Source of the DNA: Anastatus disparis | Lineage: Eukaryota; Arthropoda; Insecta; Hymenoptera; Eupelmidae | Assembly: GCA_017163975.1 (NCBI GenBank) | Contig: JAFFSR010000343.1 | Coordinates: 4,968,001-5,032,000, forward strand | Reading direction: 5' to 3' | Length of the DNA: 64,000 nt | Shown: positions 32,405 through 41,008 of the stretch, piece by piece | Layout of the letters: the number at the start of each line of letters is the position of its first letter | Numbering within the stretch: position 1 is the stretch's first letter | Made by a program: the position numbers and the translations under genes | Notes under the pieces: model-generated | Seen by the model: the letters and a program-made list of their open reading frames with translations, nothing else | The model's database searches: none | What the model was told of the DNA's origin: nothing

Positions 32405-33502
32405 TGCGACGATTCAAAAATCGCGCTAGACGCAGTACCTGCGCTCAGCCGCTACGAGGCGCTACTCCCGCAACGGGAATAGCGAGCTCCATAGCATATA
32501 TAAGCGAGCCGCTGAGCCAGCTAGAGACTCTCTCCCCTTCCTCTGTGTAAGAGTGGGATTGCTCGGCACAGTGGGAGTTATCCTTTCCTATACTCCTGTC
32601 TTAAGCTATGTAAGGGTGGGATTGCCCGGCATAGTATCCTATCTATCCGTCAGTGTAAGGGTGGGATTGCCCGACACTGACTCCTAGTTACTACCTCCAC
32701 CATCGCTGGTCGGGGTAGAGTCCTCCGTTGGTCTTCGACCAAGAGCCTCCCCCCTCTTCTCCAGTTATGGTTTAGAGGGTTACCATCCTAGTTCTCCTGT
32801 ATTACCTTACCTGGCTCCGTTACCGACCGCGCCGAACTCCGCCGGTAAAGTAGGTCGCGAATTTACCCGCCGAGTCTTTATTATTAAATAATTAACCATT
32901 GTATTTCTTTTCTGTTCTTATTTGTTACAGCCGATAAATACGAGATAGCGCCACCTAGCAGTCAAGGAGAAAACTAAAAATAAATTCTGTTCCTTCGCAA
33001 CGTGCGAAACATTATTTCGCTCAATTATAATCTTTATTTATTTTTTTTGTTTTTGTTATCAAGTATTATCGAAATCGGCGTTGTAATTATTTTTTTGTTG
33101 TTATTTTTTTTAATAAATATAAAAGAAAAGATAATTTAAGTTTAAACCCAAAGTGTCGTGTTTGAACTTAATCACCAGTCCGCAGTACCCATCCTGTTTC
33201 CTCTCATTATCGTTATCACTTAGTGCATAAGGATAGATTAGCTTTGGATCATTTATTTATTATTTCTTTTAATTAATATTATTTTCTTTCTCTTAATCAT
33301 TTCTATTTTTCTTTTTAAAATATTTAAATGGATTTTTAATTTACTTTTAATTTATTTCTTATTATTAATTTTATTAAGGTTAGGTTAGCTTAGTATGTAA
33401 GTTTGAACTTTGGCCTCCGAGAATCAACATCTGCAGCGCCCTCTAAAAGTCTGACGCCTACGATATCAAGATCTATTCGAGGCAAAAAGGCCAAACGTTA
33501 CA
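32405..33502 (+). repeat. Gypsy 5' LTR
   Basis: It starts TGCGACGATTC and ends CGTTACA. TATATAAG at 32497-32504 is the likely core promoter, putting transcription start near 32525. The next ~150 bases hold three hairpins. A pyrimidine-rich TTATTTGTTACAG/C (about 32917-32931) resembles a splice acceptor. AATAAA at about 33112 is the likely polyA signal, so U3 is only ~120 bp and R is long. Confidence 0.93.
32543..32681 (+). promoter_or_regulatory. Three covarying hairpins at the 5' end of the Gypsy transcript
   Basis: Hairpins at 32543-32571, 32606-32634 and 32649-32681. Each reads closing stem, TAA, GRG, TGGGATTG, CYC, GR, closing stem. The closing stems differ but pair: CTGTG/CACAG, CTATG/CATAG, GTCAGTG/CACTGAC. 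The inner stem also covaries (GAG/CTC against GGG/CCC). The same triplet is in the 3' LTR (38263-38401) and the solo LTR (14886-15025). It should lie just after the predicted transcription start. Confidence 0.75.
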
Positions 33503-33521
33503 TGGCGCCGCGAACAGGGAC
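33503..33521 (+). promoter_or_regulatory. Primer-binding site, tRNA-Lys type, duplicated
   Basis: TGGCGCCGCGAACAGGGAC directly follows the 5' LTR. It resembles the 18-nt tRNA-Lys complement TGGCGCCCGAACAGGGAC with an extra base. A second degraded copy of the LTR-end/PBS junction (CAAACGTTAC then ATAGCGCAACCGAACAGGGA) lies at 33571-33600. Confidence 0.75.
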
Positions 33522-34059
33522 TTGATTCATAAACCGTGCTTCTTTTATCCTGTTCGTCCGCCATTGTAACCAAACGTTACATAGCGCAACCGAACAGGGA
33601 CCGGAAAATTTTTTTTTTTCGTGATTCTTTTCCGTGCAAGTAAAATTAAAATTCTAATTTAACTTTCTAATTCCGCAACTTAAGTTGCATGGCGCCCGAA
33701 AACCTCACCGCGTTTCCGATAAAAACCTAGTTTTTCCATTTTTGAATCGGTTATAGAACTCTTTACCCCTCCGCCATTGCGTTTTTCGGCTCTTCGTTTT
33801 CTTGATTACCTTAGCAAAAGTATAATTCTATTTTTGCCGCGGTCATAAAATAAAATCATCCGCAAAATCCGCATAATTGCTAACAGACAGCGGTCTGTCT
33901 TTTTTCTTCGCATTTCGTTCATTCTCTCCCAGCGTTAGCAAATCCTAGATGGGAAAATCTTACATGTAAACTGGTGAATAAGTCATACTCTTCTTGGCCA
34001 GCTTAGATAGTAGGGTATAAAATTTTTTTTTCATCCGTCATATATACTAGAATACCAAA

Positions 34060-35130
34060 ATGAAGAAACACTGGGTGTATAAATTGACCCCCACCGAACT
34101 CGCAGAACACCTACGCGACGCTCGTATATCAACATCCAGAACTCTCATAGAGCAGCGCGCTTTATTTTTAAGTTATGTATCGCGTCACCTAGACTTGTAC
34201 AAAAACGCACCCGATGACCCCATCGATTATAACGAAGAAACCGATAAAAACGCCGATCTTTTGTTAAACGCTGAATTATTAGGTACGATTAGTGCGAGTA
34301 GACAAACCGACACCAACTCGATAATTGTAAACGCGCCGTCGTCTTTATCAAACGCCGGAAGTTCAACTAGTAGTACACCGATCATCGTTCAACTCCCTAA
34401 CGACACCGCGCGTACCATTGATCAAATGAGAAAATGGAACGTACACTTTGACGGTAAGGACGTTTACACGTTTCTAGAAAGAGTGCAGGACCTAAAAATC
34501 GCATACGAAATTCCGGACGCTAAATTCCTTCAAGGGTTTCCCGAATTACTACGCGGAGATGCACAGTTATGGTATAGAAATTGCGCTCCCGAAATAACAT
34601 CTTTTCAGCAATTAATCACTCGTTTACGTGATTATTATTTATCTCCCAGCGAACTACGCCATCTTGACCGGTTAATAATAGATCGCAAACAAGGAGAAAA
34701 AGAAGACATCCGGAAGTATGTCACTTCATTAGCTACCTTAATGCGACGACGCGGTAATTTAACACCTGAACATCAGATTGAAAATATATTTAATAACATG
34801 AAACCGGTTCTACGCCTGCATATTCGCCGATCAGATTTCACCACGGTCGAACAATTAATACAACGTGTCGAGGAGATAGAAGAGGTGAAAAATCAAATCA
34901 TAGACTCACAACCAAAACCCGTTCGTCCGAACTCATCCACCGCGACGTTTAATACCCAGCGATACTCCCGGTCCAAAAATTGTTGGAAGTGTAAGGAAGA
35001 AAGTCACAGTCGCTACGACTGCACAAATAAAGGACGGTTATTCTGCTCATTTTGCGGAAAGGACGGCATCATGACCATTAACTGCAAGTGCAAAGGGGCG
35101 GAAAACTCAAAAAGGGTCGGCCGGCAATAA
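34060..35130 (+). CDS. gag: Gypsy Gag (356 aa)
   Basis: An intact ORF. Residues about 120-280 form the retrotransposon capsid domain: WNVHFDGKDVYTFLERVQDL, LRGDAQLWYRN, LRDYYLSPSELRHLDRLI, RKQGEKEDIRKYVTSLATLM. Two zinc knuckles follow. The first, CWKCKEESHSRYDC (about 308-321), has the full CX2CX4HX4C pattern. The second, CSFCGKDGIMTINC, has Ile where His is expected, so zinc binding there is probably lost. The start is the first ATG after the leader (ACCAAAATGAAG). It overlaps the next ORF by 43 nt in the -1 frame, the usual gag-pol arrangement. Confidence 0.9.
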   Translation: MKKHWVYKLTPTELAEHLRDARISTSRTLIEQRALFLSYVSRHLDLYKNAPDDPIDYNEETDKNADLLLNAELLGTISASRQTDTNSIIVNAPSSLSNAGSSTSSTPIIVQLPNDTARTIDQMRKWNVHFDGKDVYTFLERVQDLKIAYEIPDAKFLQGFPELLRGDAQLWYRNCAPEITSFQQLITRLRDYYLSPSELRHLDRLIIDRKQGEKEDIRKYVTSLATLMRRRGNLTPEHQIENIFNNMKPVLRLHIRRSDFTTVEQLIQRVEEIEEVKNQIIDSQPKPVRPNSSTATFNTQRYSRSKNCWKCKEESHSRYDCTNKGRLFCSFCGKDGIMTINCKCKGAENSKRVGRQ

Positions 35131-36581
35131 GGCACCGTCCGACCTATAACCTGCCTTGCACTCACTTTTCCAACGAAAACCGGTATATTATTTATTTTCG
35201 CGTGGGTGACAAGTCGCTAAAATCTTTAGTAGATCCGGGATCAATAACTTCTTTCGCCAGACCGGAAATTGTCGACCACTGTATTAAAGAAGGTTGGACA
35301 ATCAACGAAGACCATTGTATAATAGGCCTAGCCGACGGAACAGAAACTCGGTCTAGTCAAGCCATTTCCGGAGTACTCAAGTACAAAGGCCGTCGCGTAA
35401 AACATAGCTTCGCAATTATGTCGAACTTAAGTTTCGATTTCTTACTCGGTATGGACTTGCTAAAGAAACTTCGTATTCAAATAATACTAGAAGGAGGGGA
35501 AATAAAATCCATCGAGCCCACTTCGTACGGTCAAAATACACAAAACTGCTCGGCTAACGCAGCATCCGGCCTTCACTCTTTATCTCCAGACGAAGAGACC
35601 CGATTAAACGAGTTTTTAAAAACAGAACTGCAAAAATTCAACGACGTGAGCGGCCGAACTCCCCTTATTGAACACGAAATCAAACTACTCGATCCTACGC
35701 CGATTAAACAACGTTATCGCCCTCGTAATCCGGCTACGCAGGCCATAATTAATCAAGAAGTCGATAAGATGTTAGCAGAAGGAGTCATCTGTCCTTCTCA
35801 TAGCCCGTGGAGTTCACCCGTCGTACTAGTAAAAAAAAAAGACGGAAAACCTCGTTTTTGCATCGACTTCCGCAAGTTAAACGCAGTCAGCAAAAAGGAC
35901 GCGTATCCACTGCCGCAGATAAACGCGATTCTCGACCGTTTGCGAAATGCACGTTATCTTTCAACGATCGATCTGAAGAACGGCTACTGGTAAGTGCCTC
36001 TGACTCCACAAAGCTGCGCCACTACTGCCTTCACAGTAGCTGGCAAAGGTTTTTTTGAGTTCAAGGTCATGCCTTTTGGCTTACATTCGGCGACCGCCAC
36101 TTTTCAGCGTTTTCTCGATCGAGTGATTACGCCGGATCTTTCGCCTAACGTGTTCGCATACTTAGATGACATTATCGTCGTCTCAAGCTCCCTAGATGAG
36201 CACATTCAACACTTAGACGCCGTTTTCAATCGTTTACGACAAGCTAACTTACGACCTAACCCGGAAAAATGCATTTTCGCACGTAAAAGCTTGAAATACT
36301 TAGGTCATATAATTGACGAGCAAGGCCTGCACACAGACACCGATAAAATCACGCCTTTAGCTAACTTACCACCACCCACGAACGTCAAAGAGTTGCGCCG
36401 GTTTCTCGGTCTTCTCTCGTGGTACCGTCGTTTTGTCAAAGACGCTTCTCGGGTCGCAGCTCCGTTAAACTTATTATTGCGCAAGCAAACGAAATGGGCC
36501 TGGAAAGAAGCTCAACAAAAAGCGTTCGACGAAATTAAACGTCAACTAACTTCCGCGCCTGTCCTGACGTGTCCTGATTGA
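35088..36581 (+). pseudogene. pol: Gypsy protease and reverse transcriptase
   Basis: Protease: SLKSLVDPGSITSFARPE (about residue 45) is the retropepsin active site with Pro in place of the usual Ser/Thr, then FDFLLGMDLL. RT begins about residue 220: SPWSSPVVLVKKKDGKPRFC and DFRKLN. It hits TAA at 35991, exactly where YWQ is expected, so a CAA-to-TAA change is the likely cause. The frame continues (35994-36581) with GLHSATATFQRFLD, the catalytic FAYLDDIIV and the thumb/connection RRFLGLLSWYRRFV, ending at TSAPVLTCPD. The RNase H domain that should follow is absent. Confidence 0.9.
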
Positions 36582-37289
36582 CGAGCCACTGCAAAAACCG
36601 TCATCAAAGCGTTAAAAGAACAAATTGTTCTCCGCCACGGTTGCCCTACCACCGTCGTAAGTGATAACGGCGTACAATTTAAAGGTCACGAAATAAAGGC
36701 CGCTTTCTTAAAACAATACGGGATTAAGGCAAGATTCACGCCAAGTTACACCCCGCAATGCAACCCCGTAGAAAGAGCAAACCGAGTAATTAAAACCATA
36801 ATACGCCAATACGTCGGTAAAAAACACAACACCTGGGACAGCAAAATACCCGAGATAGCTTTCGCTTACAACACCGCTCGCAGCGAATCCACGGGATTCA
36901 CCCCCGCTTATCTTAATACGGGTAGAGAATTTGTCGCCCCCGGGGCTTTAAATCAGAATCGCGAGAAATGCGATAGACTTTCCGAGTTAGCAAAATTAAA
37001 AGACGCATTAATACTCGCGAAAAATAATCTCGCGCACAGTTTTAGTAAACAAAGTCACTACTACAACTTGCGTAGGAGGAGCTGGTCTCCCAAATTGAAC
37101 GAATCCGTATTTAAAAGGCATCATACGCTCTCTAATAAAGCCGCCGATAAAGCTGCTAAGCTTTCCGAGAAATACATCGGACCGTACACCGTGAAAAAAA
37201 TCATTTCACCCGTAATTTTCGATCTGAAAGCACAAGACGGCTCGATCACCCGTCATGTGCACATAAAAGATCTTAAACCTGCGCATTAA
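36582..37289 (+). pseudogene. Gypsy integrase, N-terminal half deleted
   Basis: The sequence resumes at KALKEQIVLRHGCPTTVVSD. VSDNGVQF carries the second catalytic Asp and NPVERANRVIKTIIR the Glu; the HHCC zinc domain and the first catalytic Asp are missing. TWDSKIPEIAFAYNTARSES, TGFTPAYLNTGREF and a C-terminal SH3-like end (LSEKYIGPYTVKKI, HIKDLKPAH) complete it. The junction with RT at about 36580 marks one internal deletion of roughly the RNase H plus integrase N-terminus. Confidence 0.88.
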
Positions 37290-37369
37290 ACCGAACCTCC
37301 CCCCACCAATACCGGAGTGGGGTATAAATATCAGCTCCGACGAACTCGCTGATCATTCATTCAACTGCC

Positions 37370-37903
37370 GTGCAACGAGTCACTTGCCTCTCCATAATGG
37401 AACCATCATACGATGTAAATTATTTCATCGCTCGTCCGCCTACACACCCGACGCAAGTCATGACTCCGCGGCCCCTTGACCCGAGTAAGCCGCGCAATAA
37501 GCCGTATATCACCAGCGTCACCGCACCTCCAGACAAGTTACGACAGGTGATCGAGGAGGCCCGACGCCGACGCGACCAACAGGTGGCCACCGTGAGATCC
37601 GCGCCAATACCATCTACACTCGCCCCTCGAAAGCCTAAGGTTTGTTGCACGGCCACCTCCACTTCAAGGGCCCCGAAGTCAAGCACATCACCATCATCGG
37701 ACAAGAAGGGAAGGTCCTTAAATACCAACACCTTGCCAGATGGCACAGTATTTGTCGTGCCAACAGGGGTCAGGAAAATGAAAGTTATTGCCGGAGGACA
37801 TCGGTACACCCTGTTATTGGATAAGGCTACCGGTAAGGTAGAAAAGGTTCTAAAAAAACGGTCAGTTGGTGAGTCTACATTCTGTATTATATTATTCTTG
37901 TAA
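37370..37903 (+). CDS. Extra ORF downstream of pol (177 aa), function unknown
   Basis: An intact ORF between the integrase end and the 3' LTR. A second in-frame ATG (MEPSYDVNYFIARPP) at 37397 is the better start. Residues 30-110 are rich in Pro, Arg, Ser and Thr; a cluster EEARRRRDQQ looks nucleic-acid binding or nuclear-localising. The C-terminal third (GTVFVVPTGVRKMKVIAGGH, YTLLLDKATGKVEKV) could be a small beta-rich fold. No signal peptide or transmembrane helix, so not an envelope. GGTGAGTC at 37869 is a strong splice-donor match and the LTR offers an acceptor, so the true C-terminus may differ. I do not recognise the family. Confidence 0.6.
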   Translation: MQRVTCLSIMEPSYDVNYFIARPPTHPTQVMTPRPLDPSKPRNKPYITSVTAPPDKLRQVIEEARRRRDQQVATVRSAPIPSTLAPRKPKVCCTATSTSRAPKSSTSPSSDKKGRSLNTNTLPDGTVFVVPTGVRKMKVIAGGHRYTLLLDKATGKVEKVLKKRSVGESTFCIILFL

Positions 37904-38110
37904 ATATATTTGCCCCCTTTTCGTACGAAAATAGTATTTTTAGTTTAGTCAGTATTCTTTTTCTTTTGTAAAAGTAAGCTTAAGCATAAAATTTGAATTT
38001 ACTTGTTCTCATTTTTTTTATATATAGTACTTAATTTATGATACTAATTATGATTAAGGTTACTTAACCTGTTAGTTTAGTTTAGGTTCGTTCGCAAGCT
38101 TCACTCTCCC

Positions 38111-38122
38111 AAGCAAGGGGGG
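38111..38122 (+). promoter_or_regulatory. Polypurine tract
   Basis: AAGCAAGGGGGG just before the 3' LTR, where second-strand priming starts in LTR retrotransposons. Confidence 0.75.
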
Positions 38123-38124
38123 TG

Positions 38125-39222
38125 TGCGACGATTCAAAAATCGCGCTAGACGCAGTACCTGCGCTCAGCCGCTACGAGGCGCTACTCCCGCAACGGGAAT
38201 AGCGAGCTCCATAGCATATATAAGCGAGCCGCTGAGCCAGCTAGAGACTCTCTCCCCTTCCTCTGTGTAAGAGTGGGATTGCTCGGCACAGTGGGAGTTA
38301 TCCTTTCCTATACTCCTGTCTTAAGCTATGTAAGGGTGGGATTGCCCGGCATAGTATCCTATCTATCCATCAGTGTAAGGGTGGGATTGCCCGACACTGA
38401 CTCCTAGTTACTACCTCCACCATCGCTGGTCGGGGTAGAGTCCTCCGTTGGTCTTCGACCAAGAGCCTCCCCCCTCTTCTCCAGTTATGGTTTAGAGGGT
38501 TACCATCCTAGTTCTCCTGTATTACCTTACCTGGCTCCGTTACCGACCGCGCCGAACTCCGCCGGTAAAGTAGGTCGCGAATTTACCCGCCGAGTCTTTA
38601 TTATTAAATAATTAACCATTGTATTTCTTTTCTGTTCTTATTTGTTACAGCCGATAAATACGAGATAGCGCCACCTAGCAGTCAAGGAGAGAACTAAAAA
38701 TAAATTCTGTTCCTTCGCAACGTGCGAAACATTATTTCGCTCAATTATAATCTTTATTTATTTTTTTTGTTTTTGTTATGAAGTATTATCGAAATCGGCG
38801 TTGTAATTATTTTTTTGTTGTTATTTTTTTTAATAAATATAAAAGAAAAGATAATTTAAGTTTAAACCCAAAGTGTCGTGTTTGAACTTAATCACCAGTC
38901 CGCAGTACCCATCCTATTTCCTCTCATTATCGTTATCACTTAGTGCATAAGGATAGTTTAGCTTTGGATCATTTATTTATTATTTCTTTTAATTAATATT
39001 ATTTTCTTTCTCTTAATCATTTCTATTTTTCTTTTTAAAATATTTAAATGGATTTTTAATTTACTTTTAATTTATTTCTTATTATTAATTTTATTAAGGT
39101 TAGGTTAGCTTAGTATGTAAGTTTGAACTTTGGCCTCCGAGAATCAACATCTGCAGCGCCCTCTAAAAGTCTGACGCCTACGATATCAAGATCTATTCGA
39201 GGCAAAAAGGCCAAACGTTACA
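38125..39222 (+). repeat. Gypsy 3' LTR
   Basis: Same length as the 5' LTR and nearly identical. Differences seen include CCATCAG for CCGTCAG (38368), GAGAGAAC for GAGAAAAC, TTATGAAG for TTATCAAG, ATCCTATTT for ATCCTGTTT and GATAGTTTA for GATAGATTA. Confidence 0.95.
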
Positions 39223-39413
39223 CTGAATCAAATTTAAAAAATGCATTTTCAATGTTATTTAAATCCAATGGTAATCTGAAAGTTCTATGACTCGTTAAAC
39301 CTTCAGATAATAAAATTTAAGCTATACCTGTCAAGGCTATCAATAGAAATTTTTTCAAAAAATCTTACACGTTGATAGCGGTACCGCTAAATTGTACACC
39401 TTTTTCTGTTATT

Positions 39414-39415
<2 letters not shown>
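39223..39415 (-). pseudogene. Helitron helicase copy B, Walker A-side remnant
   Basis: On the minus strand IALTGIA, EGLTSHRTFRLPLDLNN and ENAFFKFDSD can be read, matching 41355-41470 of copy C. It joins 32404 when the Gypsy element and one CTGA are removed. It ends at the TA microsatellite. Confidence 0.8.

Positions 39416-39478
<63 letters not shown>
39416..39478. repeat. (TA)n microsatellite
   Basis: About 31 TA units. It marks the junction between helicase copy B and a pyrimidine-rich segment. Confidence 0.95.
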
Positions 39479-39485
<7 letters not shown>

Positions 39486-39897
39486 GTTGTAAGGAAAATT
39501 TCTGCGACCAAGGTCCTCCCCTTGTCTTTTTTTCCTCGACCTCTTACCTAATTTTGATCCTCTTTTATTTCCTTTTTTACGTTATTTGACGTTATTTGTT
39601 CCTCTTCCTTTTCTTTTCCTTTCCCCTTCCTCCCCTCTTCTTTTTCTCTTCTTTTGAGTTTCCTCATGCCTTCATTTTCTCTTCCCTCTCTCTCCCTCAA
39701 AAAATTCATCACTTTTTTCCGTTATTTTTACATTATTTTAGGTCATTTTTACTCCTCCTCAGGTAAATCCTTCAATTTTACCTTGTTTTTGTGTTATTTT
39801 ACGTTATTTTACGTTTTTGTTTCTCTTCCTTAGCTGATCCTTAACTCATACTCTTTGATCCTCGATTTCATTCAAATCCCATCATTCGAAAAGCTTT
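39479..39897 (-). other. Pyrimidine-rich segment, possible LINE 3' tail
   Basis: On the minus strand it is purine-rich with repeated AAAATAACGTAAAATAAC-like words, and ends in (TA)n, the layout seen at the 3' end of the LINE at 26408. It could be a 5'-truncated LINE tail, but I saw no coding remnant or target duplication. Confidence 0.35.
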
Positions 39898-41008
39898 TTG
39901 CTAATTTTTATTGTTTGCACCTACTGCTTTTACTTTAAATATATAGAACAAACATATTAATTTAATAATTTTTATGATAAATTTTATAAAATGTACAATT
40001 ATTGTTTAAAAGAATAAATGACATCAAACATGGTAAAATAGAAATTCCGCAAGCCCCCTGCGCGCAAGCGCGCAAACCTCCACTACTACGTAAAACTGTA
40101 AAACATATTAAGAGGCGGTCGGAACCAAATCGGTGACTTGCGGTATATATCAAGTCAGCATTTTTCGCTTTACGATAATATTTTGTATATTTTTATGGCT
40201 TAAATTATTTCAAATTATTATTTATATACATGACTAGAGGAAATAACTATATTTTTACCATATGAATAAGTAAATAAATTATTATAAGCATTTATTACAA
40301 ATATCAAACTGACTTGACATATACCGCATGCAAAAAACTGTCGTGTCGATTGTTAGGTGGCATTTTTCGCTTTATAACAATATTTTGTATATTTTTGTGG
40401 CTTTAACTATTTTAAATTACTCTTTATATACATGACTAGAGGAAATGACTATATTTTTACCATATTAATAAATAAATAAATTATTATAAGCATTTATTAC
40501 AAGCACCGAACTAAGTCACCGATTTGGTTCCGACCGCCTCTTAATACATTGAAATTATTTGAAATTCAAAATGTTCTTTTAACATTATAATTTTTATATT
40601 TTAAATTAGATCAATTTTTTTTAATATTTTGATTATTACTTTGAATTATTTCATAATGGGTATCTAATGAATCAAGTGAACCACTTGTAACGAGGATAAA
40701 AAATTACTCGTATACTATGATATAGTATACGCATATATCCATCTTCGTTGTGAGTCGCACAGCACAACGTAGATTTTTATGCTTGATGTGCGAGTATAAG
40801 AGTGAAACGGAGAGAGTCTGTGCTAATTTTTATTGTTTGCACCTACTGCTTTTAATTTAAATATATAGAATAAACATATTAAGTTAATAATTTTTATGAT
40901 AAATTTTATAAAATGTACAATTATTGCTTAAAAGAATAAATGACATCAAACATGGTAAATGGAAATTCCACAAGCCCCCTGTGCGCAAGCGCGCCAACCT
41001 CCACTACT
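39898..41008. repeat. 185-bp direct repeats with a MITE between
   Basis: 39898-40085 and 40824-41008 are ~93% alike, each starting GCTAATTTTTATTGTTTGCA and ending in a GC hairpin (TGCGCGCAAGCGCGC) plus AACCTCCACTACTA. Between them lie the TTAA MITE at 40112-40541 and ~280 unassigned bases with a palindrome (GTATACTATGATATAGTATAC, about 40709). A miniature element with terminal direct repeats or a tandem Helitron-derived unit are both possible. Confidence 0.6.
40112..40541. mobile_element. TTAA MITE, 430 bp (second copy)
   Basis: Same TIRs (GAGGCGGTCGGAACCAAATC) and same doubled interior as 25238-25666, flanked by TTAA (40108-40111 and 40542-40545). Very few differences between the two, so the family moved recently. 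Confidence 0.93.

Larger units (their letters stand above)
32405..39222 (+). mobile_element. Gypsy LTR retrotransposon, young but deleted, 6.8 kb
   Basis: Two 1098-bp LTRs (32405-33502 and 38125-39222), a primer-binding site, gag, protease-RT, a partial integrase, an extra ORF and a polypurine tract. The duplication CTGA flanks it (32401-32404 and 39223-39226), and the flanking helicase reads through when it is removed. I count only about five substitutions between the LTRs, so insertion was recent. It cannot move by itself: RNase H and the N-terminal half of integrase are deleted, and RT has a premature stop. Confidence 0.95.

Noticed and set aside
37420..37809. 129-codon minus-strand frame opposite the extra Gypsy ORF
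   Set aside because: The plus-strand ORF fits element orientation and start context; the antisense frame has no supporting signal.
39392..39589. Plus-strand frame with long Tyr-Ile repeats
   Set aside because: It is the TA microsatellite at 39416-39478 read as protein.
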